From contig CAYUBS010000120.1 in the NCBI GenBank assembly GCA_964443145.1, positions 1 through 9,014 on the forward strand: a stretch of 9,014 nucleotides of DNA, in the 5' to 3' direction. The first letter of the stretch is position 1; every line of letters begins with the position of its first letter. A program made the translations under genes and the position numbers. Under the pieces are notes generated by a model that saw only the letters and a list, made by a program, of their open reading frames with translations, made no database searches and had not been told where the DNA came from. Below, piece by piece: positions 1 through 6,268 of this stretch. This DNA is from JAHEFT01 sp964443145. GTDB taxonomy: Bacteria; Pseudomonadota; Gammaproteobacteria; Xanthomonadales; SZUA-36.

Positions 1-388
1 CGTGGAGAAGGAAATCAGCGGCAAGGAATATTTTGCCGGTGTGCTGGGCCGAAATACACTGCCTTTGATCCGGGTAGAAACGGCCAACGAATTCTACGAC
101 TACGAAGCGAAGTACGAATCGGATGAAACCCGGTATTTCTGCCCTTGCGGCTTAGACGGCGAAGTCGAAGCCAGCTTGCGGGATTTGTCTCTCAAAGCAT
201 TCGATATCCTCGGTACATCGGGTTGGGGCCGGGTTGATTTTCTGTTGGATGACTCAGGTAAACCCTGGTTTCTTGAGGTCAACACAACGCCGGGAATGAC
301 CGGCCATAGCCTGGTTCCGCAAGCTGCAGCTAAAGCCGGAGTCGACTTCGATGAACTGATCTGGCGCATTCTGGAGACAAGTCTATGA
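1..388 (+). CDS. ddlB: D-alanine--D-alanine ligase, C-terminal part (5' end outside window)
   Basis: This is the last 128 codons (in frame from base 2) of the cytoplasmic ATP-grasp ligase that joins two D-alanines with ATP, giving the dipeptide MurF adds to the peptidoglycan precursor. Visible are the end of the ATP-binding region (VEKEISGKEY), the omega-loop sequence FYDYEAKY followed by SDETRYFCP, the GWGRVD segment, and the metal-binding motif FLEVNTTPGMT, then HSLVP. In the visible fragment the expected Mg ligands are the D of GRVD (79), E92 and N94. The match to E. coli DdlB is close over the whole stretch. The real start lies upstream of the window; the GTG at base 2 is simply an internal valine codon. 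The stop overlaps the ftsQ start by four bases (ATGA), as expected for the dcw operon, and the ftsQ ribosome binding site lies inside this gene. DdlB rather than DdlA is inferred from its position next to ftsQ. Confidence 0.97.
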   Translation, partial: VEKEISGKEYFAGVLGRNTLPLIRVETANEFYDYEAKYESDETRYFCPCGLDGEVEASLRDLSLKAFDILGTSGWGRVDFLLDDSGKPWFLEVNTTPGMTGHSLVPQAAAKAGVDFDELIWRILETSL

Positions 389-1146
389 CTACGCATACCG
401 GCTTCAGCTACCCGGCCAGCAAGGGCTTCGCCAGTGGCATGTTTGCAGTGATTGCGCTGTTTCTGGTGGCAGTCGGCGGGATTGCCTGGGTCAGCATGGG
501 TATCGTCGCTAATGATCGCTGGCCTATCCGCTGGCTGGAACTCAATGGCGCCTTCCAGCGGGTTAGTGCGGAACAGTTAAGAGCCAGCATGGCCCCGGAA
601 ATTGATGAGAGCTTTTTCACGATTGACCTGCAGGAGCTGCGTGATACGGCGACCCGGATATCATGGGTTTCATCTGTGCAAATCCAGAAAAAATGGCCGG
701 ATACGGTCACCGTCACGATTGAAGAATACACACCGGTCGCGCATTGGAATCGTGGGCAGTTGATCTCCGCCAGGGGGGTGGTGTTTTCCGTTCCCGAAGC
801 CGATGAGATTCAAGGACTGCCCTGGTTGCTGGGAAATGAAGAACGGCTCGCTGATGTCCTCGATTCATGGTCCGAATTCAGTGAATTGCTGAACCCGATT
901 GGATTGGGAATTAGCCGGCTCGAGCTGGATCGCCGCGGCGCCTGGTCGATGGAATTGAATAATGGCACCAGCGTCCAGTTGGGCCGCGACTTTGCAAGTG
1001 ATCGTTTAACCAGGTTGCTGGCCAGCTGGGATTCGTTGATGCGGCAACAGCCGGTGCCACCACAGGATGTAGATTTGAGATACACCAATGGGTTTGCGGT
1101 CATGTGGCCGCAAGACCCGAAAACAGCCACAGGGACTGATAGCTGA
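385..1146 (+). CDS. ftsQ: Cell division protein FtsQ
   Basis: FtsQ is a single-pass inner-membrane protein that, with FtsB and FtsL, links the cytoplasmic Z-ring to septal peptidoglycan synthesis. The 253-residue product has the expected layout: a short cytoplasmic N terminus (1-18), one hydrophobic segment (about 19-41), a POTRA domain (about 48-115, ending in the IEEYTPVAHW segment), and a periplasmic beta domain with GVVF near 131-134 and a conserved DLRYTNGFAVMW stretch near the C terminus (230-241). Length is close to the family norm (E. coli 276). The start is supported by a GGAG at 373-376, eight bases upstream of the ATG, and by the 4-base overlap with the ddlB stop, which suggests translational coupling. 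The sequence is poorly conserved in general, as usual for FtsQ, so identification rests on architecture, the C-terminal motif and the position between ddlB and ftsA. Confidence 0.96.
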   Translation: MTTHTGFSYPASKGFASGMFAVIALFLVAVGGIAWVSMGIVANDRWPIRWLELNGAFQRVSAEQLRASMAPEIDESFFTIDLQELRDTATRISWVSSVQIQKKWPDTVTVTIEEYTPVAHWNRGQLISARGVVFSVPEADEIQGLPWLLGNEERLADVLDSWSEFSELLNPIGLGISRLELDRRGAWSMELNNGTSVQLGRDFASDRLTRLLASWDSLMRQQPVPPQDVDLRYTNGFAVMWPQDPKTATGTDS

Positions 1147-2379
1147 ATGAAAGTAAAAAAAGCAGAAAAATCGCTGGTCGTAGGGCTTGATGTCGGCACC
1201 TCTAAAGTCGTTGCCATCGTTGGTGAAAGCCAGCCCGATGGATCGGTCGAGGTAGTAGGGCTGGGCTCTCATCCATCGACGGGTCTGCGGCGGGGTGTGG
1301 TTGTCGATATGGCTTCTACTGAGCAAGCGATACAACGTGCTGTTGAAGAAGCGGAGTTGATGGCGGGGTGTGAAATTCACTCGGTATACGCGGGGATCTC
1401 GGGTAGTCATATTCGCAGTCTGAATTCGGATGGCACAGTGGCTATCAAAGACAAAGAGGTTTCTGAAGGAGATGTCGACCGTGTACTGGATGCCGCACGT
1501 GCAGTTCCAGTCGCGGCGGATCAAAAAGTCCTCCACGTGCTTCCTCAGGAATACGTGATTGATAACCAGGACGGAATTCGCCAACCCATAGGTATGGCAG
1601 GTGTCCGCCTGGAAGCCCACGTTCACGTGGTTACCGCGGCATTGAGCGCCACGCAGAATATCAGCAAGTGCGTTGCTCGGTGTGGATTGACAGTTGATGA
1701 ACTGATTATGCAACCACTGGCAGCCAGTTTCGCGGTGTTAACTCCCGACGAGAAAGACCTTGGCGTCTGCCTGGTAGATATAGGTGCCGGAACAACTGAT
1801 ATTGCGGTATTTACGGACGGTGCAATCCGTCACACGGCTTGCATACCGATAGCAGGTGACCAGGTCACGAATGATATAGCTGTGGCTTTGAGGACACCGA
1901 CTCAGCACGCAGAAGACATAAAGATCAAGTACGCCTGTGCTCTGGAACAACTCGCAAGGAATGACGAGAGTATCCAGGTTCCCAGCGTGGGCGATCGCAC
2001 TTCACGTCACCTGGCAAGGCAGACGCTCGCACAGGTCGTTGAAGCGCGTTACAGAGAATTGTTTTCATTGATACAGGCCGAATTGAGGCGCAGTGGATTT
2101 GAAAACATGATCGCAGCCGGTCTGGTAATGACCGGCGGTGCTTCCCGCATAGAGGGCGCGGAAGAGTTGGCGGAAGAGATGTTTCACATGCCGGTGCGCC
2201 TGGCGACACCACAGTATGTGACCGGTCTTTCTGATGTAGTAAGTAACGCCATACACGCAACCGGTGTTGGGTTGTTGCTGTATGGCAACCAGGCGGGCCC
2301 GGGGCGAGCCCTGTTGACGTCTGGTGGTGGAGATACGTTTATTGACCGGGTCAAGAGTTGGTTCCGGGGTGAATTCTAA
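1147..2379 (+). CDS. ftsA: Cell division protein FtsA
   Basis: FtsA is an actin-family ATPase that tethers FtsZ filaments to the inner membrane and recruits later division proteins. The 410-residue product shows the phosphate-1 motif GLDVGTSKV (13-21), the FtsA-specific 1C subdomain in roughly 85-165, the phosphate-2 motif VDIGAGTTDIAVF (210-222), and the adenosine motif MTGGASRIEG (328-337). The C-terminal residues FIDRVKSWFRGEF (398-410) form the amphipathic membrane-targeting helix, very like the E. coli terminus. The ATG directly follows the ftsQ TGA with no spacer. The only Shine-Dalgarno-like sequence is AGGGA at 1131-1135, about 11 bases upstream, so translation is probably coupled to ftsQ and relatively weak. 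This fits the known low FtsA:FtsZ ratio, whereas ftsZ downstream has a strong site. Length is near the E. coli value (420). Confidence 0.98.
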   Translation: MKVKKAEKSLVVGLDVGTSKVVAIVGESQPDGSVEVVGLGSHPSTGLRRGVVVDMASTEQAIQRAVEEAELMAGCEIHSVYAGISGSHIRSLNSDGTVAIKDKEVSEGDVDRVLDAARAVPVAADQKVLHVLPQEYVIDNQDGIRQPIGMAGVRLEAHVHVVTAALSATQNISKCVARCGLTVDELIMQPLAASFAVLTPDEKDLGVCLVDIGAGTTDIAVFTDGAIRHTACIPIAGDQVTNDIAVALRTPTQHAEDIKIKYACALEQLARNDESIQVPSVGDRTSRHLARQTLAQVVEARYRELFSLIQAELRRSGFENMIAAGLVMTGGASRIEGAEELAEEMFHMPVRLATPQYVTGLSDVVSNAIHATGVGLLLYGNQAGPGRALLTSGGGDTFIDRVKSWFRGEF

Positions 2380-2399
2380 ATATAACAACGGCGAGCGAG

Positions 2400-2404
2400 A
2401 GGAG
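2400..2404 (+). promoter_or_regulatory. ftsZ ribosome binding site
   Basis: An AGGAG core inside GAGAGGAGAA lies eight bases before the ftsZ ATG, in the 33-base ftsA-ftsZ gap. It is the strongest Shine-Dalgarno match in the window and contrasts with the weak site of ftsA. It also fixes the ftsZ start at 2413. Confidence 0.85.
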
Positions 2405-2412
2405 AAATAAAA

Positions 2413-3588
2413 ATGTTTGAATTAGTGGAGAACTACACACCCAGCGCAACAATAAAAGTAATTGGTGTGGGTGGCGGTGGCGGCAACGCTGTAGCGCAGA
2501 TGATAGATGCCAGTATTGATGGCGTGGAATTTATCGCAGCAAATACGGATGCGCAGGCTTTACGTCAGTTCAAGGGTAAAACCATTCTGCAAATCGGTTC
2601 CAGCGTAACCAAAGGGCTGGGTGCGGGTGCAAATCCTGAAGTTGGCAGGCAGGCAGCACTGGAAGACCGGGAGCACATTATGGAGATGCTGGCGGGTGCT
2701 GACATGGTATTCATCACGGCTGGCATGGGTGGCGGTACCGGCACCGGTGCAGCTCCGGTGATTGCGCAGGCGGCCAAGGATCAGGGCATTCTGACGGTTG
2801 CGGTGGTGACCAAACCGTTTCATTTTGAAGCCCGTCGACGCATGCAGATTGCGGAAAAGGGTATCGAAGAACTGGCGGCACACGTTGATTCACTGATCAC
2901 TATTCCTAACGCAAAGCTGGGTGATGTGCTGGGTGGTGAAACACTGCTGCTGAACGCATTTAAGGCGGCCAATGACGTATTGCAGGGTGCTGTGCAGGGC
3001 ATTGCGGAGTTGATTACCCGGCCGGGACTGATCAACGTGGATTTCGCCGATGTCCGCACGGTGATGTCAGAAATGGGTATGGCGATGATGGGCTCCGGCC
3101 AGGCGTCAGGCGATGACCGCGCAATTATGGCAGCCCAGGCCGCTATTGGTAGCCCGTTGCTGGAAGATATCAACTTGTCCGGAGCCTGCGGCATCCTGGT
3201 TAATATCACCGCTGGCACCAACCTGACCATGAAGGAATTTGAAGAAGTCGGCAGCACCGTTGGTGACCTGGCTTCAGAGGATGCCACCGTGGTGATGGGC
3301 ACCGTGATAGACGCCGAGCTGGGCGATGACCTGCGGGTAACCGTCGTTGCAACCGGTCTGGGCGAGCCGGTGCGTAGTTCGCTCACCCGCGAGCAGCCGA
3401 TGCGCCTGGTCGCGAACGGCACCACTGGAAGGCCCGAACTGGTGGCCGAAGATGAAGTACCCGAAGAAAGCGTGGATATGGATTTCAGAAGGGAAGTTTC
3501 TGAAACCGGAGGCAGGGACCTGTTTGAGAGGCAGAAGGATATTGACTACCTCGATATTCCTTCATTTCTCCGAACACAGGCCGACTGA
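2413..3588 (+). CDS. ftsZ: Cell division GTPase FtsZ
   Basis: FtsZ is the tubulin homologue that assembles into the Z-ring at midcell using GTP. The 391-residue product carries the nucleotide-binding glycine loop GGGGGNAV (20-27), the NTD segment (44-46), the tubulin signature GMGGGTGTG (104-112), and the T7 catalytic loop NVDFADV (208-214), whose D210 and D213 stimulate GTP hydrolysis in the next subunit. After the globular core (to about 317) comes a short acidic linker of about 60 residues and then the conserved C-terminal peptide DYLDIPSFLRTQAD (378-391), which binds FtsA, ZipA and other partners. Length is nearly identical to E. coli FtsZ (383). The start is set by a strong ribosome binding site. 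ftsZ is the last gene of the packed ftsQAZ block; a structured 276-base gap follows before lpxC. Confidence 0.99.
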   Translation: MFELVENYTPSATIKVIGVGGGGGNAVAQMIDASIDGVEFIAANTDAQALRQFKGKTILQIGSSVTKGLGAGANPEVGRQAALEDREHIMEMLAGADMVFITAGMGGGTGTGAAPVIAQAAKDQGILTVAVVTKPFHFEARRRMQIAEKGIEELAAHVDSLITIPNAKLGDVLGGETLLLNAFKAANDVLQGAVQGIAELITRPGLINVDFADVRTVMSEMGMAMMGSGQASGDDRAIMAAQAAIGSPLLEDINLSGACGILVNITAGTNLTMKEFEEVGSTVGDLASEDATVVMGTVIDAELGDDLRVTVVATGLGEPVRSSLTREQPMRLVANGTTGRPELVAEDEVPEESVDMDFRREVSETGGRDLFERQKDIDYLDIPSFLRTQAD

Positions 3589-3618
3589 ACTGGCCCGTTG
3601 GCGTGCACCACCCAGTAC

Positions 3619-3706
3619 GCCGGCTTCCGGAAAGGAAGTCCGGCAACCGGAGACCTCGACTCGCCGTACCGGCCTGCATGCAGGCTGGTGTTTCCGGTTG
3701 CCGGAC
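3619..3706. repeat. Nested GC-rich inverted repeats after ftsZ
   Basis: Three overlapping dyads are visible. (A) 3619-3628 pairs with 3634-3644: ten base pairs with one bulged T (3639) and a 5-base loop. (B) 3638-3651 (GTCCGGCAACCGGA) is perfectly complementary to 3693-3706, a 14-bp inverted repeat with 41 bases between. (C) 3668-3678 pairs with 3679-3689 around the perfect palindrome GCCTGCATGCAGGC (3672-3685). C nests inside B, but A and B share bases 3638-3644 and cannot form together. No T-run follows, so this is not a classical intrinsic terminator. It could be a 3' end stabiliser or attenuator of the ftsZ message, a REP-like palindromic repeat, or a protein site. Pairing is read directly from the sequence; function is inference. 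Confidence 0.75.
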
Positions 3707-3733
3707 AGGGGTTAGGTAGACGATGTGACCATT

Positions 3734-3761
3734 TTGTTATGAGATTGTTAAAATGTTGTTA
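3734..3761 (+). repeat. Three TTGTTA hexamers at 11-base spacing
   Basis: Exact TTGTTA copies begin at 3734, 3745 and 3756, so they fall on the same helix face, one turn apart. The last copy overlaps a dyad, TGTTGT (3754-3759) and ACAACA (3766-3771), with six bases between. The array sits about 60-90 bases upstream of the proposed lpxC -10 element in an AT-rich stretch, where a regulator site, an UP-like element or a phased bend is plausible. No specific regulator can be named from the sequence. Confidence 0.6.
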
Positions 3762-3819
3762 AATTACAACAAGTGTGGTCTAAATACCAACTCAGTGGCT
3801 ATGAAGCAAGTCTCTCATG

Positions 3820-3828
3820 TGCTAGTAT
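3820..3828 (+). promoter_or_regulatory. Candidate lpxC promoter, extended -10
   Basis: TGC followed by TAGTAT (3823-3828) matches an extended -10 element (TGn plus 4 of 6 bases of TATAAT). No good -35 is seen 16-18 bases upstream, which is common for extended -10 promoters. Initiation would fall near 3835, giving a leader of about 30 bases that contains the lpxC ribosome binding site. A second, poorer possibility is TTGTTA (3756-3761) with TAAATA (3781-3786), but that spacing of 19 is too long. Confidence 0.4.
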
Positions 3829-3852
3829 GCCGCTGATTTTGAGGACCCCTGC

Positions 3853-3856
3853 GGAG
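3853..3856 (+). promoter_or_regulatory. lpxC ribosome binding site
   Basis: GGAG eight bases before the ATG at 3865 supports that start, together with the conserved N-terminal protein sequence MINQRTLKN. Confidence 0.7.
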
Positions 3857-3864
3857 CCCCAATA

Positions 3865-4779
3865 ATGATTAATCAACGCACTCTCAAGAACGTCATCCGA
3901 GCCACTGGTGTGGGTATCCATACCGGTGAAAAGGTGTTCATGACCTTGCGTCCGGCCCCGGTTAACACCGGGATCATTTTCCGGCGTACCGATCTCGACC
4001 CGGTGATGGAGGTTCCAGCGTTCGCAACGCATGTCGGCGATACCAGCATGAATACCTCGCTGGAGCAAAACGGCGTTCGTGTTTCGACGGTTGAACACCT
4101 GATGTCTGCTTTCGCGGGTCTGGGTATCGATAACGCCTATGTCGACCTTAGCAATGCAGAAGTCCCCATCATGGATGGCAGTGCAGGCCCATTCGTATTC
4201 CTGATACAGTCCGCAGGTATTGAGGAGCAGTCGGCCGCCAAACGTTTTATCCGTATCCTCGAACCTGTCGAGGTTCGACTGGATGATAAGTGGGCCCGTA
4301 TTGATCCCTTTGACGGGTTTCGCGTGTCATTCAAGATCGACTTCAATCATCCGGTGTTCCGTTCGCACCAATCATTCGCTTCAGTTGATTTCTCGACAAC
4401 CTCCTATTTAAAGGAGATTGCCAGGGCCCGTACATTTGGCTTTATGCGTGACATTGAAATGCTGCGTGAGCGCAACCTGGTGCTGGGCGGAAGTATGGAT
4501 AACGCCGTTGTGCTGGATGACTACCGGATACTCAATGAAGACGGGTTAAGGTACGAGGACGAGTTCGTCAAGCACAAGGTACTGGATGCAATTGGAGATT
4601 TGTACCTTCTGGGGCACGGTCTGATTGGGGCGTTTTCAGGTTACAAATCCGGTCACGAACTCAACAACCGTTTACTCCGGAACCTCCTTGAGCAGCCTTC
4701 TGCCTGGGAAGAAGTGACATTTGATGATTCAGACCCGGTTCCGGTGTCATATGCGCATCCGGCACAGGCGACCGCCTGA
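3865..4779 (+). CDS. lpxC: UDP-3-O-acyl-N-acetylglucosamine deacetylase LpxC
   Basis: LpxC is the zinc-dependent cytoplasmic enzyme that removes acetate from UDP-3-O-acyl-GlcNAc, the committed step of lipid A synthesis. The 304-residue product (E. coli 305) aligns end to end with the family. Visible active-site elements are STVEHL (74-79) with the general base E77 and zinc ligand H78, the ARTFGF loop (188-193), HKVLDAIGD (237-245) with zinc ligands H237 and D241 and catalytic K238, and SGHELNN (262-268) with H264. Numbering is one less than in E. coli. The N terminus QRTLKNVIRATGVGIHTG is characteristic. It follows ftsZ across a structured intergenic region with its own likely promoter. Downstream, it converges on dciA. 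In E. coli LpxC level is set by FtsH proteolysis acting on the C-terminal tail; the tail here (PVSYAHPAQATA) has a small, uncharged final stretch, so similar control is possible but not shown. Confidence 0.99.
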   Translation: MINQRTLKNVIRATGVGIHTGEKVFMTLRPAPVNTGIIFRRTDLDPVMEVPAFATHVGDTSMNTSLEQNGVRVSTVEHLMSAFAGLGIDNAYVDLSNAEVPIMDGSAGPFVFLIQSAGIEEQSAAKRFIRILEPVEVRLDDKWARIDPFDGFRVSFKIDFNHPVFRSHQSFASVDFSTTSYLKEIARARTFGFMRDIEMLRERNLVLGGSMDNAVVLDDYRILNEDGLRYEDEFVKHKVLDAIGDLYLLGHGLIGAFSGYKSGHELNNRLLRNLLEQPSAWEEVTFDDSDPVPVSYAHPAQATA

Positions 4780-4795
4780 AGTCATGGTTTGATCT

Positions 4796-4816
4796 GCGTT
4801 CTGTGGCGGAACGCCA
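4796..4816 (+). terminator. Possible hairpin just after lpxC
   Basis: Starting 17 bases after the lpxC stop, GCGTTC (4796-4801) pairs with GAACGC (4809-4814), 6 bp with a 7-base loop. An alternative is TGGCG (4804-4808) with CGCCA (4812-4816) around GAA. No T-run follows, so a terminator role is only a possibility. Confidence 0.25.
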
Positions 4817-4820
4817 ACTC

Positions 4821-4849
4821 ACGACAAATCACCCGATATCTGATATTAT
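4821..4849 (+). promoter_or_regulatory. Promoter-like sequence in the lpxC-dciA gap
   Basis: ACGACA (4821-4826, 4 of 6 against TTGACA), a 17-base spacer, then TATTAT (4844-4849, 5 of 6 against TATAAT) preceded by TGA, an extended -10. It points rightward, so a transcript from about 4856 would enter the hairpin at 4859-4887 and run antisense to dciA. The complementary strand also reads GATAAT here, so the direction is uncertain. The match is read by eye only. Confidence 0.3.
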
Positions 4850-4858
4850 CCGCCGTCC

Positions 4859-4887
4859 GTGTGGTCAGACCATAGGTTTGACCGCAC
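4859..4887. terminator. 13-bp hairpin between convergent lpxC and dciA
   Basis: Bases 4859-4871 pair with 4875-4887 around a 3-base ATA loop: 13 pairs, of which two are G-U on the rightward transcript. On the leftward transcript those two become A-C mismatches, so the structure is stronger for rightward RNA. The right arm abuts the dciA stop codon (4888-4890). Its position between convergent genes fits a shared transcription barrier or 3' end. Neither strand shows a clean U-run after the stem, so Rho-independent termination is not assured. Confidence 0.45.
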
Positions 4888-5307
4888 CTACTCCTCGCTG
4901 TCGTCGTCCAGATGGGACATCGATTCGAGGGCTTGTTGCGCCGCCGGCGAAAGCGCTCTCTTTTGGCGTTTATCCGGGTGTTGCTCAGCAAGTGGGGCAA
5001 CACGGATATCAATATGCTCGATTTCCGTATGACCAGCCTGGTGCAGAGACCTGATGACGTTCGGTGTCTGCATCCGCAGCATGGTTGCCCAGGAAGCTGA
5101 CGGTGAGACCAGGATTAACCTGTTTTCGCGGATGGTAGCGACCTGGAAATGAGCTGCTGATTCCGGGTCCAGAAAACCCGCTATCACGCGTTCGATTTGC
5201 GACAGCATATTCGCACGTAGCAGCAATTTGCCCATTGAAGAGCCGTGGTCCGTGATGACTTCGGAAACACGAAACACTTTTTTACCGGACGGAGTTTTGC
5301 GAGCCAT
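4888..5307 (-). CDS. dciA: DUF721 protein, DciA-type helicase loader
   Basis: The 139-residue reverse-strand product matches the DUF721 family (about 20-105), whose member DciA helps load the DnaB replicative helicase in bacteria that lack DnaC or DnaI. Typical features are an N-terminal helical part (MGKLLLRANMLSQIERVI), the AAHFQVATIRENRLILV strand pattern, and SASWATMLRMQTPNVIRSL, the family's conserved 'awa-Lr' region. The C terminus (about 110-139) looks disordered and ends in an acidic tail, HLDDDSEE. It converges with lpxC and diverges from the M23 gene with only two bases between the two start codons, so each gene's upstream signals must lie inside the other's coding region. No clear Shine-Dalgarno is seen before this start; a later ATG (residue 25) would cut into the conserved region, so the first is preferred. 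Its presence beside lpxC suggests a lineage without DnaC. Function is inferred from the family. Confidence 0.88.
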   Translation of the reverse strand: MARKTPSGKKVFRVSEVITDHGSSMGKLLLRANMLSQIERVIAGFLDPESAAHFQVATIRENRLILVSPSASWATMLRMQTPNVIRSLHQAGHTEIEHIDIRVAPLAEQHPDKRQKRALSPAAQQALESMSHLDDDSEE

Positions 5308-5309
5308 CT

Positions 5310-6239
5310 ATGAAGCGTACTTCAGCATCAACGTTGATTACCAGCCCTGACCGGTCCTCAGGGTTGCTCCGTATTGCCGGCTCCAGGGGTGCTTTGTGGG
5401 GCGCCGCTTTTGTATTTTGCTGTGGCCTGATGTTTTTTCTCGGTCGCAGTTCTGCTGGGATTTCTGATGAGTTGCGTGGTGAAATCCAGACTATGAGGCA
5501 GGAGATCCATACGCAGCAGGGTAAGGTTGATCACCTGCGCAGGGACAACGAACAAAGCGTAAATGCGTTGGCGGCAAGACTGGCCGAGTTACAAGCTGCC
5601 TCAACCAGGCTTGATGCACTGGGTCAGCGCCTTGCACACATGGGCCAGTTGACTCTGGATGAATTCGACTTTGATCAGCCGGCGCCGGTTGGTGGTCCGG
5701 GTGACCTGGCGCCGATTGGCTCCGCCGGTGAAGAAGAACTGGGTTTTGCCATCGCCGCGCTTGGTGAAAAATTGCGCCGCCAGTCATCGCAACTGGATGC
5801 GTTGCAGTTTCTGATGGTTAACCGCCAACTTGAGAATGATCTTACGCCAACCGGTTGGCCAGTCAGAAAAGGCTGGATTTCCTCCCGTTTTGGCGAACGC
5901 AATGACCCGTTTACCGGTGAGCGTGAAAAACACAGTGGTCTGGATTTCGCCGGTACCCGCGGCACCGATGTACTAAGTGTTGCGAGTGGCGTGGTGATTT
6001 GGGCGGCAAACCGTACCGGTTATGGCAAAACGGTAGAAATCGATCATGGCAATGGTTACAAGACCCGCTATGCGCACAGTGACGACCTGATCGTAAAAGC
6101 CGGCGACCACGTGAAAGCGGGCCAGGTGATAGCCCAGATGGGTAGCACCGGCAGAGCATCCGCCCCACATGTTCATTTTGAAGTGCTCAAAGACGGTGCG
6201 AGAATCAATCCTGCCCGTTTTGTTGGCCAACTGCGCTAG
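5310..6239 (+). CDS. Membrane-anchored M23/LytM-family peptidase
   Basis: The 309-residue product has a short cytoplasmic N terminus, one transmembrane segment (about 28-46), a heptad-rich coiled-coil region (about 52-112), a Pro/Gly-rich linker (about 121-140), a second short helical stretch (about 144-175), and a C-terminal LytM (M23) domain (about 185-305). The zinc site is complete: HSGLD (H208, D212) and HVH (287-289), with a further conserved histidine in RYAHSD (H256). It should therefore be an active periplasmic metalloendopeptidase acting on peptidoglycan cross-links, unlike the catalytically dead EnvC and NlpD. The layout (TM, coiled coil, LytM) recalls MepM-type and EnvC-like proteins; an amidase-activator role cannot be excluded. 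Only a weak GAG (5301-5303) precedes the ATG, and it lies inside dciA. It lies 85 bases before secA, where enteric bacteria have secM. The specific substrate and gene name are not determined here. Confidence 0.9.
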   Translation: MKRTSASTLITSPDRSSGLLRIAGSRGALWGAAFVFCCGLMFFLGRSSAGISDELRGEIQTMRQEIHTQQGKVDHLRRDNEQSVNALAARLAELQAASTRLDALGQRLAHMGQLTLDEFDFDQPAPVGGPGDLAPIGSAGEEELGFAIAALGEKLRRQSSQLDALQFLMVNRQLENDLTPTGWPVRKGWISSRFGERNDPFTGEREKHSGLDFAGTRGTDVLSVASGVVIWAANRTGYGKTVEIDHGNGYKTRYAHSDDLIVKAGDHVKAGQVIAQMGSTGRASAPHVHFEVLKDGARINPARFVGQLR

Positions 6240-6268
6240 TTGTTAAGGGCCTTCTCTGGTCTTGTAAC
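6240..6268 (+). promoter_or_regulatory. Candidate secA promoter in the 85-base gap
   Basis: TTGTTA (6240-6245) and TGTAAC (6263-6268) are separated by 17 bases; each matches 4 of 6 consensus bases. A small hairpin, GTAAC (6264-6268) with GTTAC (6274-6278), overlaps the -10. The rest of the gap to 6324 shows no small open reading frame resembling secM and no strong Shine-Dalgarno. Read-through from the M23 gene is an alternative. Confidence 0.25.

Noticed and set aside
1006..1713. A 235-codon reverse-strand open frame opposite ftsQ and ftsA
   Set aside because: It lies wholly opposite two well-conserved genes, has a composition unlike a real protein (rich in Arg, His and Cys with no recognisable domain), and has no ribosome binding site or neighbour supporting it.
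3347..3715. A 122-codon forward open frame overlapping the end of ftsZ and the inverted repeats
   Set aside because: It is the +1 shadow frame of ftsZ running through palindromic DNA; the Trp/Arg-rich product resembles nothing known and has no plausible start signal.
4803..5054. An 83-codon forward open frame between lpxC and the middle of dciA
   Set aside because: Most of it is antisense to dciA, which has a clear family match on the other strand; no start signal was found.
5327..5338. Perfect 12-base palindrome ATCAACGTTGAT just upstream of dciA, considered as an operator
   Set aside because: About two perfect 12-base palindromes are expected by chance in 9 kb, and this one lies in M23 coding sequence. 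Kept only as a note because of its position about 20 bases before the dciA start.
5846..5859. Perfect 14-base palindrome GCCAACCGGTTGGC inside the M23 gene
   Set aside because: Roughly one such match per two windows of this size is expected by chance, and it encodes the segment just before the LytM domain without other supporting structure.
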